From the NCBI RefSeq assembly GCF_027922305.1, contig NZ_BSFK01000016.1, forward strand, positions 124,001-188,000: a stretch of 64,000 nt of DNA, written 5' to 3'. Position 1 is the stretch's first letter. Each line of letters starts with the position of its first letter. Positions 33,582-43,500 of this stretch are shown piece by piece. The notes beneath the pieces are model-generated. The model did not search any database, was not told the origin of the DNA, and saw only the letters and a program-made list of their open reading frames with translations. The position numbers were made by a program, and so were the translations under genes. Origin of the DNA: Methylopila jiangsuensis. GTDB lineage: Bacteria > Pseudomonadota > Alphaproteobacteria > Rhizobiales > Methylopilaceae.

Positions 33582-35744
33582 TCACCACGTGTAACTCGCT
33601 CCGACGCCGAGAAGGCGTCCGCGCCCGATGATCAGTCCATGGGTGTTGGGCGCGTAGGTCGAGCCGAAGTACTGGGGCCGCTTGTCGAGGATGTTCCGTG
33701 CGAAACCGTACACTTTCGTCTTGTCGTCGCCCCAACCCAGCTGCGCGTTCAGGAACGTGTAGGGATCGAGCTTGTAGGAGTTTCCGGTGTCGGCCTGGCG
33801 TGAGCCCATATATTGCACCTCGCCGGTGGCCGTGAACGCGCCCTGCACGCCGACCGCCTCGCCCGGAAGAACATAGGTCATCGCGAAATTGGCGGTGTAT
33901 TCCGGCACGTTGGGAACGCGGGCTCCGTTGAACGTGGATTGCAGCGCGGAGGCGTTGCCCCCGACGTTGACGATCTTGCTCTTCGTATAGCCGAAGCCGC
34001 CGCGCGCGGAGAGACGGTCGCTGATCTTGACGGTCGACTCAACCTCGAAGCCATAGGACTTGTAGTCCTGATTGTCGTACTCGACATAGAAGGTCAGCGG
34101 GTCGAAGGTCGTAAGCTGACCGTCCTTGATGTCGTTGTAGAACGCCGCGGCGTTCAGCGTGACGCGATCGTCAAGGAAGCGGCTCTTCAGCCCGGCTTCG
34201 TAGGTCCAGCCCTTGGACGGCCGATACGGGCTGGTGGGAATGCCGAAAACGGCGTCGATCGAGTAGCGCTCGAACCCGCCCGAAACGTAGCCATGCGCGA
34301 CGGAGGCGTAAGTGGAGACGCCGTCCGTCCAGCGCCAGGAGGCCGCGGCGCGGCCGGTCAGATAGGTGTCGGAGTAGTTCCGCCTCTGGCCGAACCGGTC
34401 GACGGCGCGGGGATCGAGCAGCGGCGCATTGCCGTTGCCCACATAGAGACTGGTGAATTTCTGGTCGTCGTTGGCCAGACGCAGGCCGCCGGAGAGCGTC
34501 AGCCGATCCGTCACCGGGACTGAAACGTCGCCGAACGCCGCCCAGGTCTGGCTGACGATCTGGGTGTCGTTGATCCCGTTGGTGTAGGCGCTGACGGTGC
34601 TGGTCTGGTCGCGCACCGTGTCGTACTCGGACCGGAAGTAGCTGGCGCCCGCCACCCATGAAATGTTGGCGCCTTCAAGCGAGCTGACGCGGAGCTCCTG
34701 CGAATAGATGCGCTCCCGCTCCACCTGCCGGCTCTTGTCGTTGAGAGTATCGTTGTAATCTCCGACCGATCCCCCATAAATCCTGCTGAACAGGAAGGCG
34801 TCGGTGTCGTCGAACCTCTGACGGATCTTGATGTTCTGGACGCTGGAGATGGAGGTGAACTTGAAGCTGTCGAAGCTCTTGTTCACCTCGACGCCCAGGT
34901 TCTCCATGTCGCGCTTGCCCGAGGGATGCTCGTCGAGCCCGCTGCGCGGGAAGTCCGGATGCTCGGCGAGCAGCAGCATGGGATTGTCGCGGTGGTCGCG
35001 GTCGAAGCCGCCGCGCACGGTCACGTCCAGCGTGTCGTTGGGCGTGAAGGTGAGGGTGGTCTTGCCGGAGGCGAGCTCGGCGCCGCCTTCCCGGCCGCCG
35101 ATCACCGAGTTGCGGATGTCGCCGTCCACATGGGAATAACGCAGCGCAAGCCGCCCGGCGATCTTGTCCTGGACCAGCCATCCGCCGGCGACCATCTGGG
35201 CGACGCGATGCCCGTCCGAACCGATCTCGCCCGAGGTGGTGAACTCGCGCCGGCCGTCGGCGGGCGTCGAGATCACGTTCACCGCGCCGCCGAGGGCGTT
35301 GCGGCCGAACAGCGTGCCCTGCGGGCCGCGCAGAACCTCCACCCGCTCCACGTCGAGCAGGCTGGAGAAGGAGCCGAAGGCGCTGGTCGGCACGCCGTCC
35401 TGCGAATAGCCGACGGTGTTGTCGAGCGAGTTGAACGGGCTGCCGAGCGGCGCGATGCCGCGCATCTGGCTGAAGTTCTGACCGGGCACCGAAAAATCGG
35501 TGAAGTTGAAGTTCGGCGTCGACCGCGCGATGTCCGCGCCGGGATCGGCGGAGAAGGACGGCACGGCCTCCCGGTTGATCACCGTGAGGCTCATGGGGAT
35601 GTCCTGAGCGTTTTCGGGCCGTTTGCGCGCGGTGACGGTGATCTCCTCGAGCATGACGGCGCCGTCGGGACCGTCCTGAGCAAGTCCTGCGCCGCTGAAG
35701 CCGAACATCGCCGCGCCCAGCGCAACCGCACCCCGTCGAACCAT
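33582..35744 (-). CDS. TonB-dependent receptor, FyuA-like (720 aa)
   Basis: Outer-membrane receptor: signal peptide (about 1-24), TonB box LEEITVTARKR, plug with VERVEVLRGPQGTLFGRNALGGAVNVIS, barrel repeats and terminal GVGASYTW. The plug motif RGPQGTLFGRN and the overall form are those of the IRPD-unlike FyuA/Fiu-distant group, distinct from the two siderophore receptors at 2726 and 11148. ATG 35744 has GGGGGAG just upstream; the open frame begins at a TTG four codons earlier. Together with AraC, PPTase, fused ABC and MFS genes nearby it suggests import of a yersiniabactin-like metallophore. The ligand is inferred from context. Confidence 0.88.
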   Translation of the reverse strand: MVRRGAVALGAAMFGFSGAGLAQDGPDGAVMLEEITVTARKRPENAQDIPMSLTVINREAVPSFSADPGADIARSTPNFNFTDFSVPGQNFSQMRGIAPLGSPFNSLDNTVGYSQDGVPTSAFGSFSSLLDVERVEVLRGPQGTLFGRNALGGAVNVISTPADGRREFTTSGEIGSDGHRVAQMVAGGWLVQDKIAGRLALRYSHVDGDIRNSVIGGREGGAELASGKTTLTFTPNDTLDVTVRGGFDRDHRDNPMLLLAEHPDFPRSGLDEHPSGKRDMENLGVEVNKSFDSFKFTSISSVQNIKIRQRFDDTDAFLFSRIYGGSVGDYNDTLNDKSRQVERERIYSQELRVSSLEGANISWVAGASYFRSEYDTVRDQTSTVSAYTNGINDTQIVSQTWAAFGDVSVPVTDRLTLSGGLRLANDDQKFTSLYVGNGNAPLLDPRAVDRFGQRRNYSDTYLTGRAAASWRWTDGVSTYASVAHGYVSGGFERYSIDAVFGIPTSPYRPSKGWTYEAGLKSRFLDDRVTLNAAAFYNDIKDGQLTTFDPLTFYVEYDNQDYKSYGFEVESTVKISDRLSARGGFGYTKSKIVNVGGNASALQSTFNGARVPNVPEYTANFAMTYVLPGEAVGVQGAFTATGEVQYMGSRQADTGNSYKLDPYTFLNAQLGWGDDKTKVYGFARNILDKRPQYFGSTYAPNTHGLIIGRGRLLGVGASYTW

Positions 35745-35845
35745 CGTCTCCCCCAAAGTCAGAGATAGAGCAGGGCCTTATCGCATCTCTGCGATCCCCT
35801 GGATTTTGTAGAACGCCAAAGCTTTTGTGTTTTCCGCCGATTGCG

Positions 35846-36823
35846 TCAGGCGCGGTTCGCCTCGCGGCTCGGGGGATACCCGAACCTGCGGCGATAGGCG
35901 GTGGCGAAGGCGGCCTGATCGGTGAACCCGACGCGATAGGCCACCTCCGCGACGGACAGCTCCCGGTTGCGCAGCAGCCCCTGCGCCAGTTCGAGCCGGC
36001 GCGTCCGGACGTAATCGAACGGGGCGATTCCGAACGCCTTGCGGTAGTGCGAGCGCAGGGTGCTGGCGCTGACGCCCGCGCGCCGCGCCAGCGCCGCCAT
36101 GGTCGGCACGGCGAAGGCGTCCGCGTCGATGGCGCGTTTCACTTCGACCATCCGCTCGTATTGGCGGGCGCTGAGCGCGTGGGGCTCTGCGGTCGATCGC
36201 CCGGCGAGGCGCGCGGCCTCGGTGACGAAGGCCAGGGTGGCGCTTTCGAGATGGAGGCGCGCCAGGCGCCCGTCATAGCGGTCTGCGAGCGTTTCGGCGG
36301 CGAGATGGGACAGGCGCCACGACGCGCCCAGTTCACGGACCCGCGCGCCGCCCTCGACCATGGCCTGCAACGGATCGAGGCCGTCGTCGCCATCGTCCTC
36401 GTCGAAACGATCGAAGAACTCGGGCGAGACGGCTGCGGCCACCGTGGCGCAGCGCTGGCCGGCCCGGCAGGAGCCAAGGCACTCCGCTCCCTCGCCCGTC
36501 GCCACCGCCACGACGAGGCCGGGACGGAACATGGCCGCTTCCGCGCCTTCGACGCGCATCGGCTCCGCCTCGCCCGAGACCTGAATGGCGAGCAGCAGCG
36601 TGCGGCCGCAGCGCTGTCGCATCTTCATGTCCGACAGATAGGCGACGTCGTAGGCCACGCAGTCGAGGCCGCGCTGGACCGGGGCCGAGAGGATGCGCCC
36701 GCTCAGGACCGGTCCGTTCGCCCCGACGGGCCGCGAGGCCGACAGGTCGAGATCGATGTTGCGGGCCGCGGACAGCCGGTAGAGATCGGTGGGGTGATAG
36801 TCGCCGAGGCTCTCAACGGACAT
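35846..36823 (-). CDS. AraC family regulator of the receptor locus, YbtA/PchR-like (325 aa)
   Basis: C-terminal AraC HTH pair at about 220-315: MAALARRAGVSASTLRSHYRKAFGIAPFDYVRTRRLELAQGLL and VAEVAYRVGFTDQAAFATAYRRRFGYPPS. The N-terminal part is a ligand-binding region with several cysteines (GLDCVAYD, RQRCGRT, AECLGSCRAGQRCATV) that could hold a metal. It is located 102 bp upstream of the TonB receptor on the same strand, as PchR/YbtA-type regulators often are, and probably activates it. Confidence 0.86.
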   Translation of the reverse strand: MSVESLGDYHPTDLYRLSAARNIDLDLSASRPVGANGPVLSGRILSAPVQRGLDCVAYDVAYLSDMKMRQRCGRTLLLAIQVSGEAEPMRVEGAEAAMFRPGLVVAVATGEGAECLGSCRAGQRCATVAAAVSPEFFDRFDEDDGDDGLDPLQAMVEGGARVRELGASWRLSHLAAETLADRYDGRLARLHLESATLAFVTEAARLAGRSTAEPHALSARQYERMVEVKRAIDADAFAVPTMAALARRAGVSASTLRSHYRKAFGIAPFDYVRTRRLELAQGLLRNRELSVAEVAYRVGFTDQAAFATAYRRRFGYPPSREANRA

Positions 36824-36865
36824 GGCTGCGAGGCCCCACGGGGATGTCTGTCCCCAATCCGGTCG

Positions 36866-37948
36866 TCATGATCGCGCGCCGAGAACGTTCAGAACGATGT
36901 CCAGATTCTCGAACTCCTCCTCATGGGAGGGCATGTCGAGAATGAACCATCGAACCCCTTGCGTCACATGCGATGACAGCATTTCCGCGACCTCGTCGTG
37001 GGATCCGACGAAATAGGGGCAGTCGGCCTGAAACTGGCCGAAGGGCTCGAGCCAGAACCCGTCATGGGCCGGCTGGCGCTGCCTGAGCTGATCGTAGAGC
37101 TTGCGCTTCCAGGCCGAGTCCGAGGTCTCCATCGTCATCTCGAGGACGCCTTCGCCGTCCGGCTCCGGAGGGAAGTGGGTCCTCGCCGCGGTCCAGGCCT
37201 CAGCCGCGGTCTTGCGGGTCACGACGCCGAGGTGCACGCCCTTGCGATGCGGGCCTGCGGGCGTGGCGTCGGCGAGGTCCGGAGCCAGCATTCTCATCCT
37301 CACGGCGTCGACCGCGGCGGCGGTGCGTTCCGCCGCCGCGGAATGGCCTGCCACCATGAACGTCGGCAGAAGGTGCGCCGGCGGATGCGGAAGTATCTTC
37401 GCCGCGGAAACATTGTAGAAATCGCCGGAAAAGCTCGTCAGCGAGGCGTTCCAGAGAAGAGAGCGCATCAGTTCGGCGTATTCCGTCAGCCGGACATAAC
37501 GATCGTCATGCGCAACGTCGTCGTGAAGAACCTCGCGGTCGCGCGCGGCCGCGCCGGTGATCAGGTTCAGGGCCACCTGGCGACCGTACATATAGGCCAA
37601 AGACGACACCATCTTGGCTGATGTAATCGGGTGCTGATAGACCGGATTCACCGCGATGATCGGGGTCAGGCGGCGTGAGCTGGCAAGAACATGTTGCGCG
37701 GTCAGCCAGGGGTCCACAAGCGTGTCGTTCGACGAAAAACAAAGAATTCCGTCGAGATCGAAACGATCGGACAGCGCAGTGATATTTTTGACGTCTGGCC
37801 AATAGCTGTCCGGTTCAGGGTTTCTGGTGTTGATGACGTAAAATTCTACCGCCTGTCCGCCTACAAGAGTCGCCATCTGAATACTCGTTCCTTGCGGGAG
37901 TGAACGGATTTCTGGGCCAAGAGGCCGGCGAAATTCAGTCGCATCCAT
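36866..37948 (-). CDS. LLM-class flavin-dependent monooxygenase, SsuD-like (360 aa)
   Basis: Luciferase-like FMNH2-dependent monooxygenase: FYVINTRNPEPDSYWPDVKNITALSDRFDLDGILCFSSNDTLVDPWLTAQHVLASSRRLTPIIAVNPVYQHPITSAKMVSSLAYMYGRQVALNLITGAA is the typical family scaffold of the alkanesulfonate/nitrilotriacetate group. The first 24 residues look unconserved, so ATG 37876 (MATLVGG) may be the true start. Products of this class often desulfonate alkanesulfonates or hydroxylate small metabolites. It shares strand with AraC (42-bp gap) and may belong to the siderophore locus or to the neighbouring sulfonate-like remnant (39860-40522). Confidence 0.82.
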   Translation of the reverse strand: MDATEFRRPLGPEIRSLPQGTSIQMATLVGGQAVEFYVINTRNPEPDSYWPDVKNITALSDRFDLDGILCFSSNDTLVDPWLTAQHVLASSRRLTPIIAVNPVYQHPITSAKMVSSLAYMYGRQVALNLITGAAARDREVLHDDVAHDDRYVRLTEYAELMRSLLWNASLTSFSGDFYNVSAAKILPHPPAHLLPTFMVAGHSAAAERTAAAVDAVRMRMLAPDLADATPAGPHRKGVHLGVVTRKTAAEAWTAARTHFPPEPDGEGVLEMTMETSDSAWKRKLYDQLRQRQPAHDGFWLEPFGQFQADCPYFVGSHDEVAEMLSSHVTQGVRWFILDMPSHEEEFENLDIVLNVLGARS

Positions 37949-38570
37949 TCAGCGCCGGGTCCCACAACAATATCTTCTGCGTGAGGGTCAAGGGATTTCA
38001 GAGTCACTAGTCCGTGACAAAAATGGAATTGTTATTTAAATAAAGGCTTCGTGGTGGTGTAGACCATAGTACGATGAATTTTTGTTTTCGACGTATAATT
38101 TGCTGGTAGATCGATCATTTTTCGCTTTTCGTTAAAATGATACAGTCTGAAAAACAACCGACATATTTTGAGACGAGGCCGTTGAGGAACGGGGCGGTTC
38201 GAAGATTTAATGGAATGAATCAAATATTTTCTCTCAGTAACGAGATGTGTTGACGATTTTCATGGCGCGCCAATAACTCAATCCCGAGCTGGCGATGCGT
38301 CGATATTTTCCGTCTCAGCGCCGCGCAATAAGGGCCGGAACCGTTGTTCGACGGCCGGATTATTATGCGCTTATAGCGGGATGTGCTCGTATCATGGACG
38401 ACAGTCTGTTTTTCTCACGAGGTTTGCCTGCTGGAATGCGGGCGGACGCCTGGTGGGCGGCGATCGCGCTGCAGGCCATCGAGATCGGCGGCGAAGAGGA
38501 TCCCGTCTGCCTTGTGCTCTCGAAAGGCGCGGCTCGCGGCGTTCGTCGCAGGGTTGATCTTGATAAGACC
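37949..38570. other. AT-rich intergenic region, no supported gene
   Basis: About 620 bp between the monooxygenase and the IS630 wreck. 37990-38280 is strongly AT-rich (ATTTAAATAAAGG, TTTTTGTTTTCGACG and similar) and likely includes the promoter of the monooxygenase gene. Short frames on both strands lack ribosome-binding sites and family features. The GC-rich part from 38400 onward may be remnant coding sequence, but I cannot assign it. Confidence 0.4.
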
Positions 38571-39605
38571 TTATCTGATCTCGCCGGCGATGTTGAAGCT
38601 CAGCTTCGCGGCCCGGCGTCCGAGGAGCGGCGCGGACGCGTTCCAGGCGTCGTCGTCAAGGGCCCCGACGTGGATCAGGGGCTTCGCGTCGGGGACGGCG
38701 GTCTCCTGATCCTCGCCGATGGAGCCGGGGCGCGCCTCGACGCGAGCGGCGTTCCGGAGGCGCGCCGGCCGGAGGCGTTGCGGCTCGCCGGACGGATCGC
38801 CGCCATCGCACGCAGGCATGGGGACCCCGCGACGGTCCGGCCGATCTCCTCGAGATGGGTCTGCATGGCGTGGCTGTCGGCGAGCGGCATGGCGATAGCC
38901 GCGCCGACGCCGCGCGCGGGGCGCAGATCGCGCCGAACAGATAGGCGCTCCGGTAGCGTTGGTCGGCCGGCTGGCGTGGCCTCGTCCCGCGCTTCGCCCA
39001 TTGCCGCACGACGCCGTTCTTCTGGCCGATGCGAGCCTCGTCCTGGAACCAGATCTCGATCGGCTTGCCCTTGGGCAGGTGGCCGACATGCGCCCTCAGC
39101 GTCGCCGGGAAGTTTTTTTGAACGCCGCGATGACTTCGGCCTTCTGGCCGGGATGGCGCGGCCGGGCGCTGACGTGCGAGAAGCCGATCTGCTTCAGGAG
39201 CTTGCCGATCGTGCGCTCGTGATAGGCGACGCCGAAGCGCTCCTCGATCACCCGCTTCAGGTCGATCCGCCGCCAGCGCACGACGCCGTCAACGGCCCGG
39301 TCCGGGCCCGTCTCGACGATCGTGGCGAGTTCCGCGAGTGGCGCCGAAAACAGTCGCGGGACGGAGCCGTTGGCCCAACTGTCCTTCAGCCCGTCCGGGC
39401 CGTGTTCGTTGAAGCGATGGACCCAGTCGCGCGGCGTCTGACGGTCCATGCCGCCGATACGGGCCGCCTCGGTCCGGTTCATGCCGTCGAAGACAGCGGC
39501 CAGCGACAGCAGGCGGCGGCTCCGGTTGGCATGGCGGCTCGACGCAGCAAGCCGCTGAAGCTCGGCGGCGGAATAGTCCCCGCGAAGCGAAATCGCTGAC
39601 GCCAT
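38571..39605 (-). pseudogene. IS630-family transposase, broken by several frameshifts
   Basis: The N-terminal HTH part is intact in one frame at 39096-39605 (AARIGGMDRQTPRDWVHRFNEHGPDGLKDSW; RFGVAYHERTIGKLLKQIGFSHVSARPRHPGQKAE). From about 39100 the continuation jumps frames: IEIWFQDEARIG, then GVVRQWAKRGTRPRQPADQRYRSAYLFGAICAP, then GVGAAIAMPLADSHAMQTHLEEIGRTVAG. At least three shifts separate the pieces, and the DDE catalytic end is unreadable. It lies inside the yersiniabactin-like locus, between the minus-strand and plus-strand halves. Confidence 0.82.
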
Positions 39606-39771
39606 GGCGCGAATCCTCCCAGATGTAGAGGGTCATCACCCCCGACGTTGTGGAAATCCCACGCGCGTCACAGCCGCAGGCCGTGGGTATTATCTCCTTA
39701 AAGACCGAACGACTTGGGTGACGAGCTGGCGCGTCGATCAGAATTTGGAAAAAGGACTGAGCCTTGAAGGG

Positions 39772-39858
39772 TCACGTCACCGGCCACAACGCGACCTCGG
39801 GCGCGGGCGGCCTGTAACCGAGCGCCGAGTGTAGACGGACGGCGTTGTCGTGCCGCCG
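39772..39858 (-). pseudogene. C-terminal fragment of an IS3/IS481-type transposase
   Basis: The last about 28 codons of an integrase core remain (RHDNAVRLHSALGYRPPAPE), the usual C-terminal signature NxxRPHSALGYxxPxxF. It abuts the aldehyde-dehydrogenase fragment on the other strand; the insertion or a later deletion probably removed the 5' half of that gene. It may be part of the same kind of IS as the remnant at 26596-27241, but the overlap is too short to tell. Confidence 0.7.
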
Positions 39859-39859
39859 C

Positions 39860-40522
39860 ACGTCGTGCTCGTCCGAAAGCTGCGTGGTGGCGGTGGAAAG
39901 CCTGCGGGACAGCCTGCGCCGCGAACTGCAGCGCCGCGGCGCGCATTTCTGCACCGCCGAAGAGGGGCGTCGTCTGCGGGCGGCGGTGTGGCCCGGCGGC
40001 GTCCTGGCGCGTTCGGTCGTCGGGCGCAGCGCCACGGAGATCGCCGAACAGGCCGGCGTCGACGTCAAGCCGGGCACGCGCCTTCTCGTCTGCTCGGTCC
40101 TCGCCGCGTCGGAGCAGGATCCGCTGTGCCGGGAAAAGCTCTCGCCGATCCTTGGAATGGCGCATGTGCGGGATTTCGAGGATGCGGTGAAGATGGTGTG
40201 CCGCCTCACCGGGCAGTTCGGACGGGGCCATAGCTGCGGCATTCACACCAACCGACCCGAGCAGATTTGCCATCTTGCGCGAGCCGTCAAGACCAGCAGA
40301 TTGATGGTGAATCAATCGACAGGAGCTGGAAACAGCGGAAGCTTCTCCAATGGCATGCCGTTCACGACGACGCTATCCTGCGGAACATGGGGTGGAAGCC
40401 TGGTTGGCGAGAATGTCAACTGGCGGAATTTCCTCAACTACACATGGGTGTCGCGCCCCATCGATCGTCCGAAGACCGATTGGAGCCAACTGGTCGCGCC
40501 TTACGTCGGGGCGCGAGCCTAA
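39860..40522 (+). pseudogene. Acylating aldehyde dehydrogenase (SauS/EutE-like), C-terminal half only
   Basis: The frame begins at the catalytic-cysteine region (TSCSSESCVVAVESLRD, cf. the CSSEQ motif) and continues with FGRGHSCGIHTNRPEQICHLARAVKTSRLMVNQSTGAGNSGSFSNGMPFTTTLSCGTWGGSLVGENVNWRNFLNYTWVSRPI. This is the C-terminal half of a CoA-acylating aldehyde dehydrogenase of the sulfoacetaldehyde or acetaldehyde type. The NAD-binding N-terminal half is absent and replaced by an IS fragment. No start codon or RBS fits. It points to a lost C2/sulfonate degradation function at this site. Confidence 0.78.
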
Positions 40523-40573
40523 GCGGCGGGGCCTGATCCGGACCTGCGAAGCAAAGCCGTGGTGGGAAAACGA

Positions 40574-43500
40574 ATGTCCGCACATCTGACCGTTCTGCAG
40601 TTGATCCGCCGTCGCGCCGGCTTGCTTGGCGTCGGCGCGGCGCTCTCCGTCGCGGCGGCGTTGCTCGGCCTCGTTCCGGCGCTGGTGATCTATCAGATGA
40701 CCGCCACGATGCTCGCGGGGGGCGCGGCGGCCGCCGCCGACGGCCTGGGGTGGCTGCTCGCCGGCGCCGTCCTGGCGGTGATCGCCAAGGCGGCGCTGCA
40801 GTCGGTCAGCGCGCATGTGGCGCATGTGGCGGCCTACGACATCCTCTACGACATCCGCGTCGCGCTTGGGCGGCATCTGTCGTCACTGCCGCTCGGAGCC
40901 CTCGGCGGTCGGACCACCGGCGCGACCAAGAAGGTCCTGCACGACGATGTGGAGCAGATCGAAAGCGCTCTCTCCCACGCCGTTCCCGACATCGCGAGCG
41001 CTCTGGTCGCGCCGCTGGCGGCGCTCGCGCTTCTCGCTTTCGTGGACGTCCGGCTGGCCCTGGCCCTGTTCGCTCCGATGCCGCTGATCGGTCTCGCTTA
41101 CTGGGTGACGCTGCGGGCGAGCAAGAGCGAGCGCATGAGCCACATGATGAGCCACGTGGCGCTGAACAGCGTGGTCGTGCAGTATGTCGCGGGCATGAAG
41201 GTCATCAAGGCCTTCACGCGCGCGAACAGCTCCTTCGCCGAACTGACCGATGCGATCGACGCCTACGCCAGGTCGTCGGAGGCTTACGCGGTCGCGGCGC
41301 TCAAGCCCTTCGCGGTGATGCTGGTCCTGCTGCGCAGCACGCTTCTCACCGTGTTGCCGACGGGCGCGCTGCTCCTCGCTATGGGGTGGACCACGCCTGA
41401 GGCGGTCATCCTCGCGCTGCTGCTCGGCATCGGCGTCACGCCGCCCCTGGCGAAGCTCACCTATTCGGCCGGGCATGCGTTCTGGAAGATCAAGATCGCC
41501 AGCGCCGAGATCGAGCGGCTCCTCGCCATCCCGCCGCTTGCGGAGCCCGCCGCGCCGCAGACCCCGCGCGACAACGGCGTCCGGTTCGAGGATGTGCGTC
41601 TGGAAATCGACGGCCATGTCATCCTGAACGGCGTCAGCTTCGAGGCGCGGCCCGGCGAGGTGACGGCGCTGGTCGGGCCCTCGGGCGCGGGCAAGTCCAC
41701 GATCGCCAAGCTCGTGCCGCGCTTCTTCGAGGTTTCGTCGGGAGCGGTGTCGGTCGGAGGCGTCGACGTCCGCCGGATCGCCACGGACGATCTGATGAGC
41801 CGGGTCGCCTTCGTGTTCCAGGAGACCTTCCTGTTCGACGACACCGTCCGCAACAACATCCGCGTCGGCAGGCCTGAGGCCTCAGACGCCGAGATCGAGG
41901 CGGCGGCGCGCCGCGCCTGCGTGACGGACTTTCTCGACGAACTGAGCGACGGGCTGGACTCCCGCATCGGCGAAGATGGCGCGCTTCTCTCCGGCGGTCA
42001 GCGGCAGCGCATCGCGATCGCGCGGGCGATCTTGAAGGACGCGCCGATCGTCGTGCTGGACGAGGCTACGGCCTCGCTCGACGCCGAGAGCGAGGAGCGG
42101 GTGCATGCGGCCCTGTCCGAGCTCGCCGCCGGGCGCACGGTGATCGTCATCGCCCACCGGCTCGCCACCATCCGCGGCGCGGACCAGATCCTCGTCATCG
42201 CCGACGGCAGGATCGAGGCCGCCGGAGCGCACGCCGAACTCCATCAGAGCTCGATCACCTATCGGCAGCAGTGGCAAGCCTACGAACGCAGCCAGACGTG
42301 GCGGTTCGAGGGCCGGGGCGAGGCTCGAACGGAGGCCCCTGCGCCGGCCGTGGAGGACGACGCGGGCGGACAGCCGGACCTCGCCTATGAAAATCTTGCC
42401 GGCGGCTCGTTCTTCCGGATGTTCTTCCGGCTTCTCGGGCCGGAGCGGGCGCGCTTCCTGCGGGTGGCGTTGCCGCTGCAATTCGCCGAGGGCTTCGTGC
42501 ACGGCGCGCCGATCCTGCTGGCGGCGCTCAGCGTGATCGACCTGCTGCACGACCGGCTGACGGTTGAGCGGGCGGCGATCTACTCCGCGATCCTCGTCGT
42601 CTGCTTCGCGGTCGAGATCGTGATGCAGCACGCGGCGCTTCGCGCGCTCTGGCGCGTCCAGCCGCGCGCGATCGCGGCGCTTCAGAAGGCGGTCGGCTAT
42701 CGCCTGAGGCGGCTTCCGCTCAGCTTCTTCCATGGCGCGGACGCGGGCCGGCTCACCGGCCTGCTCGTCGCCCATCCGGCGCAGATCGACTTCATCTCCG
42801 CGCCCGGTCAGTTCCTGCGCGCGGTCATCGGCCCCGCGATGGCGGCGCTCGTGCTTGTGTGGTTCGACTGGCGGCTGACCCTGTGCCTGTTCGCCACCCT
42901 GCCGCTCTACCTTGTCGTCCTGCACTGGACAGATCGCATCTACTGCGCGGTCTGGGATCGGCTGATCGAGGCGCGGGCGCAGGCGGACCGCAGCATGCTG
43001 GAGTTTCTCCGCGGCCTGCCGGTCATCCGCGCGTTCGGCATGTCGGTGACGACCGCGGCCGGCTTCGACGACGCCATGAAGGGCTATCGCGACGCCAGCC
43101 TGCACACGGTCAGCAAGGTGACGCCGACGTTCGGCGTCGGCGTCGGCGTGCTCGAACTCGGTTTCGTCGTGTTGGCCTGCGGCGGCGGGCTCATGGCGGC
43201 TTCCGGGCTGGTCCCGGTCGAGACCTTCGTGCTGTTCGCGCTGTTCTCGCTCGCCTTCTACATCCCGATCCTCGACGCCGCCGAACTCACGAGCTACCGC
43301 CGTCTGATCGAGCGGTCGATGGAGGCGATCGGCAAGGCGTTCGACGCGCCGATCCTGCCCGACCCCGCGCCCGGAACGGCCCGGATCCCCGAGCGCTTCG
43401 ACGTGCGGCTCGAGAAGGTCCGCTTCGCCTATGGCGAGCGACGGGTGCTCGACGACGTCAGCGTCACCCTGCCGGACGGCAAGCTGACGGCCATCGTGGG

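Noticed and set aside
38032-38223. AT-rich 63-codon minus-strand frame
   Set aside because: No Shine-Dalgarno, biased composition only reflects AT-rich spacer, no recognisable domain.
38295-38710. Plus-strand frame at the left of the IS630 wreck as a gene
   Set aside because: It continues as the antisense of the transposase, has no RBS, and its N-terminal part has no similarity I can recognise.
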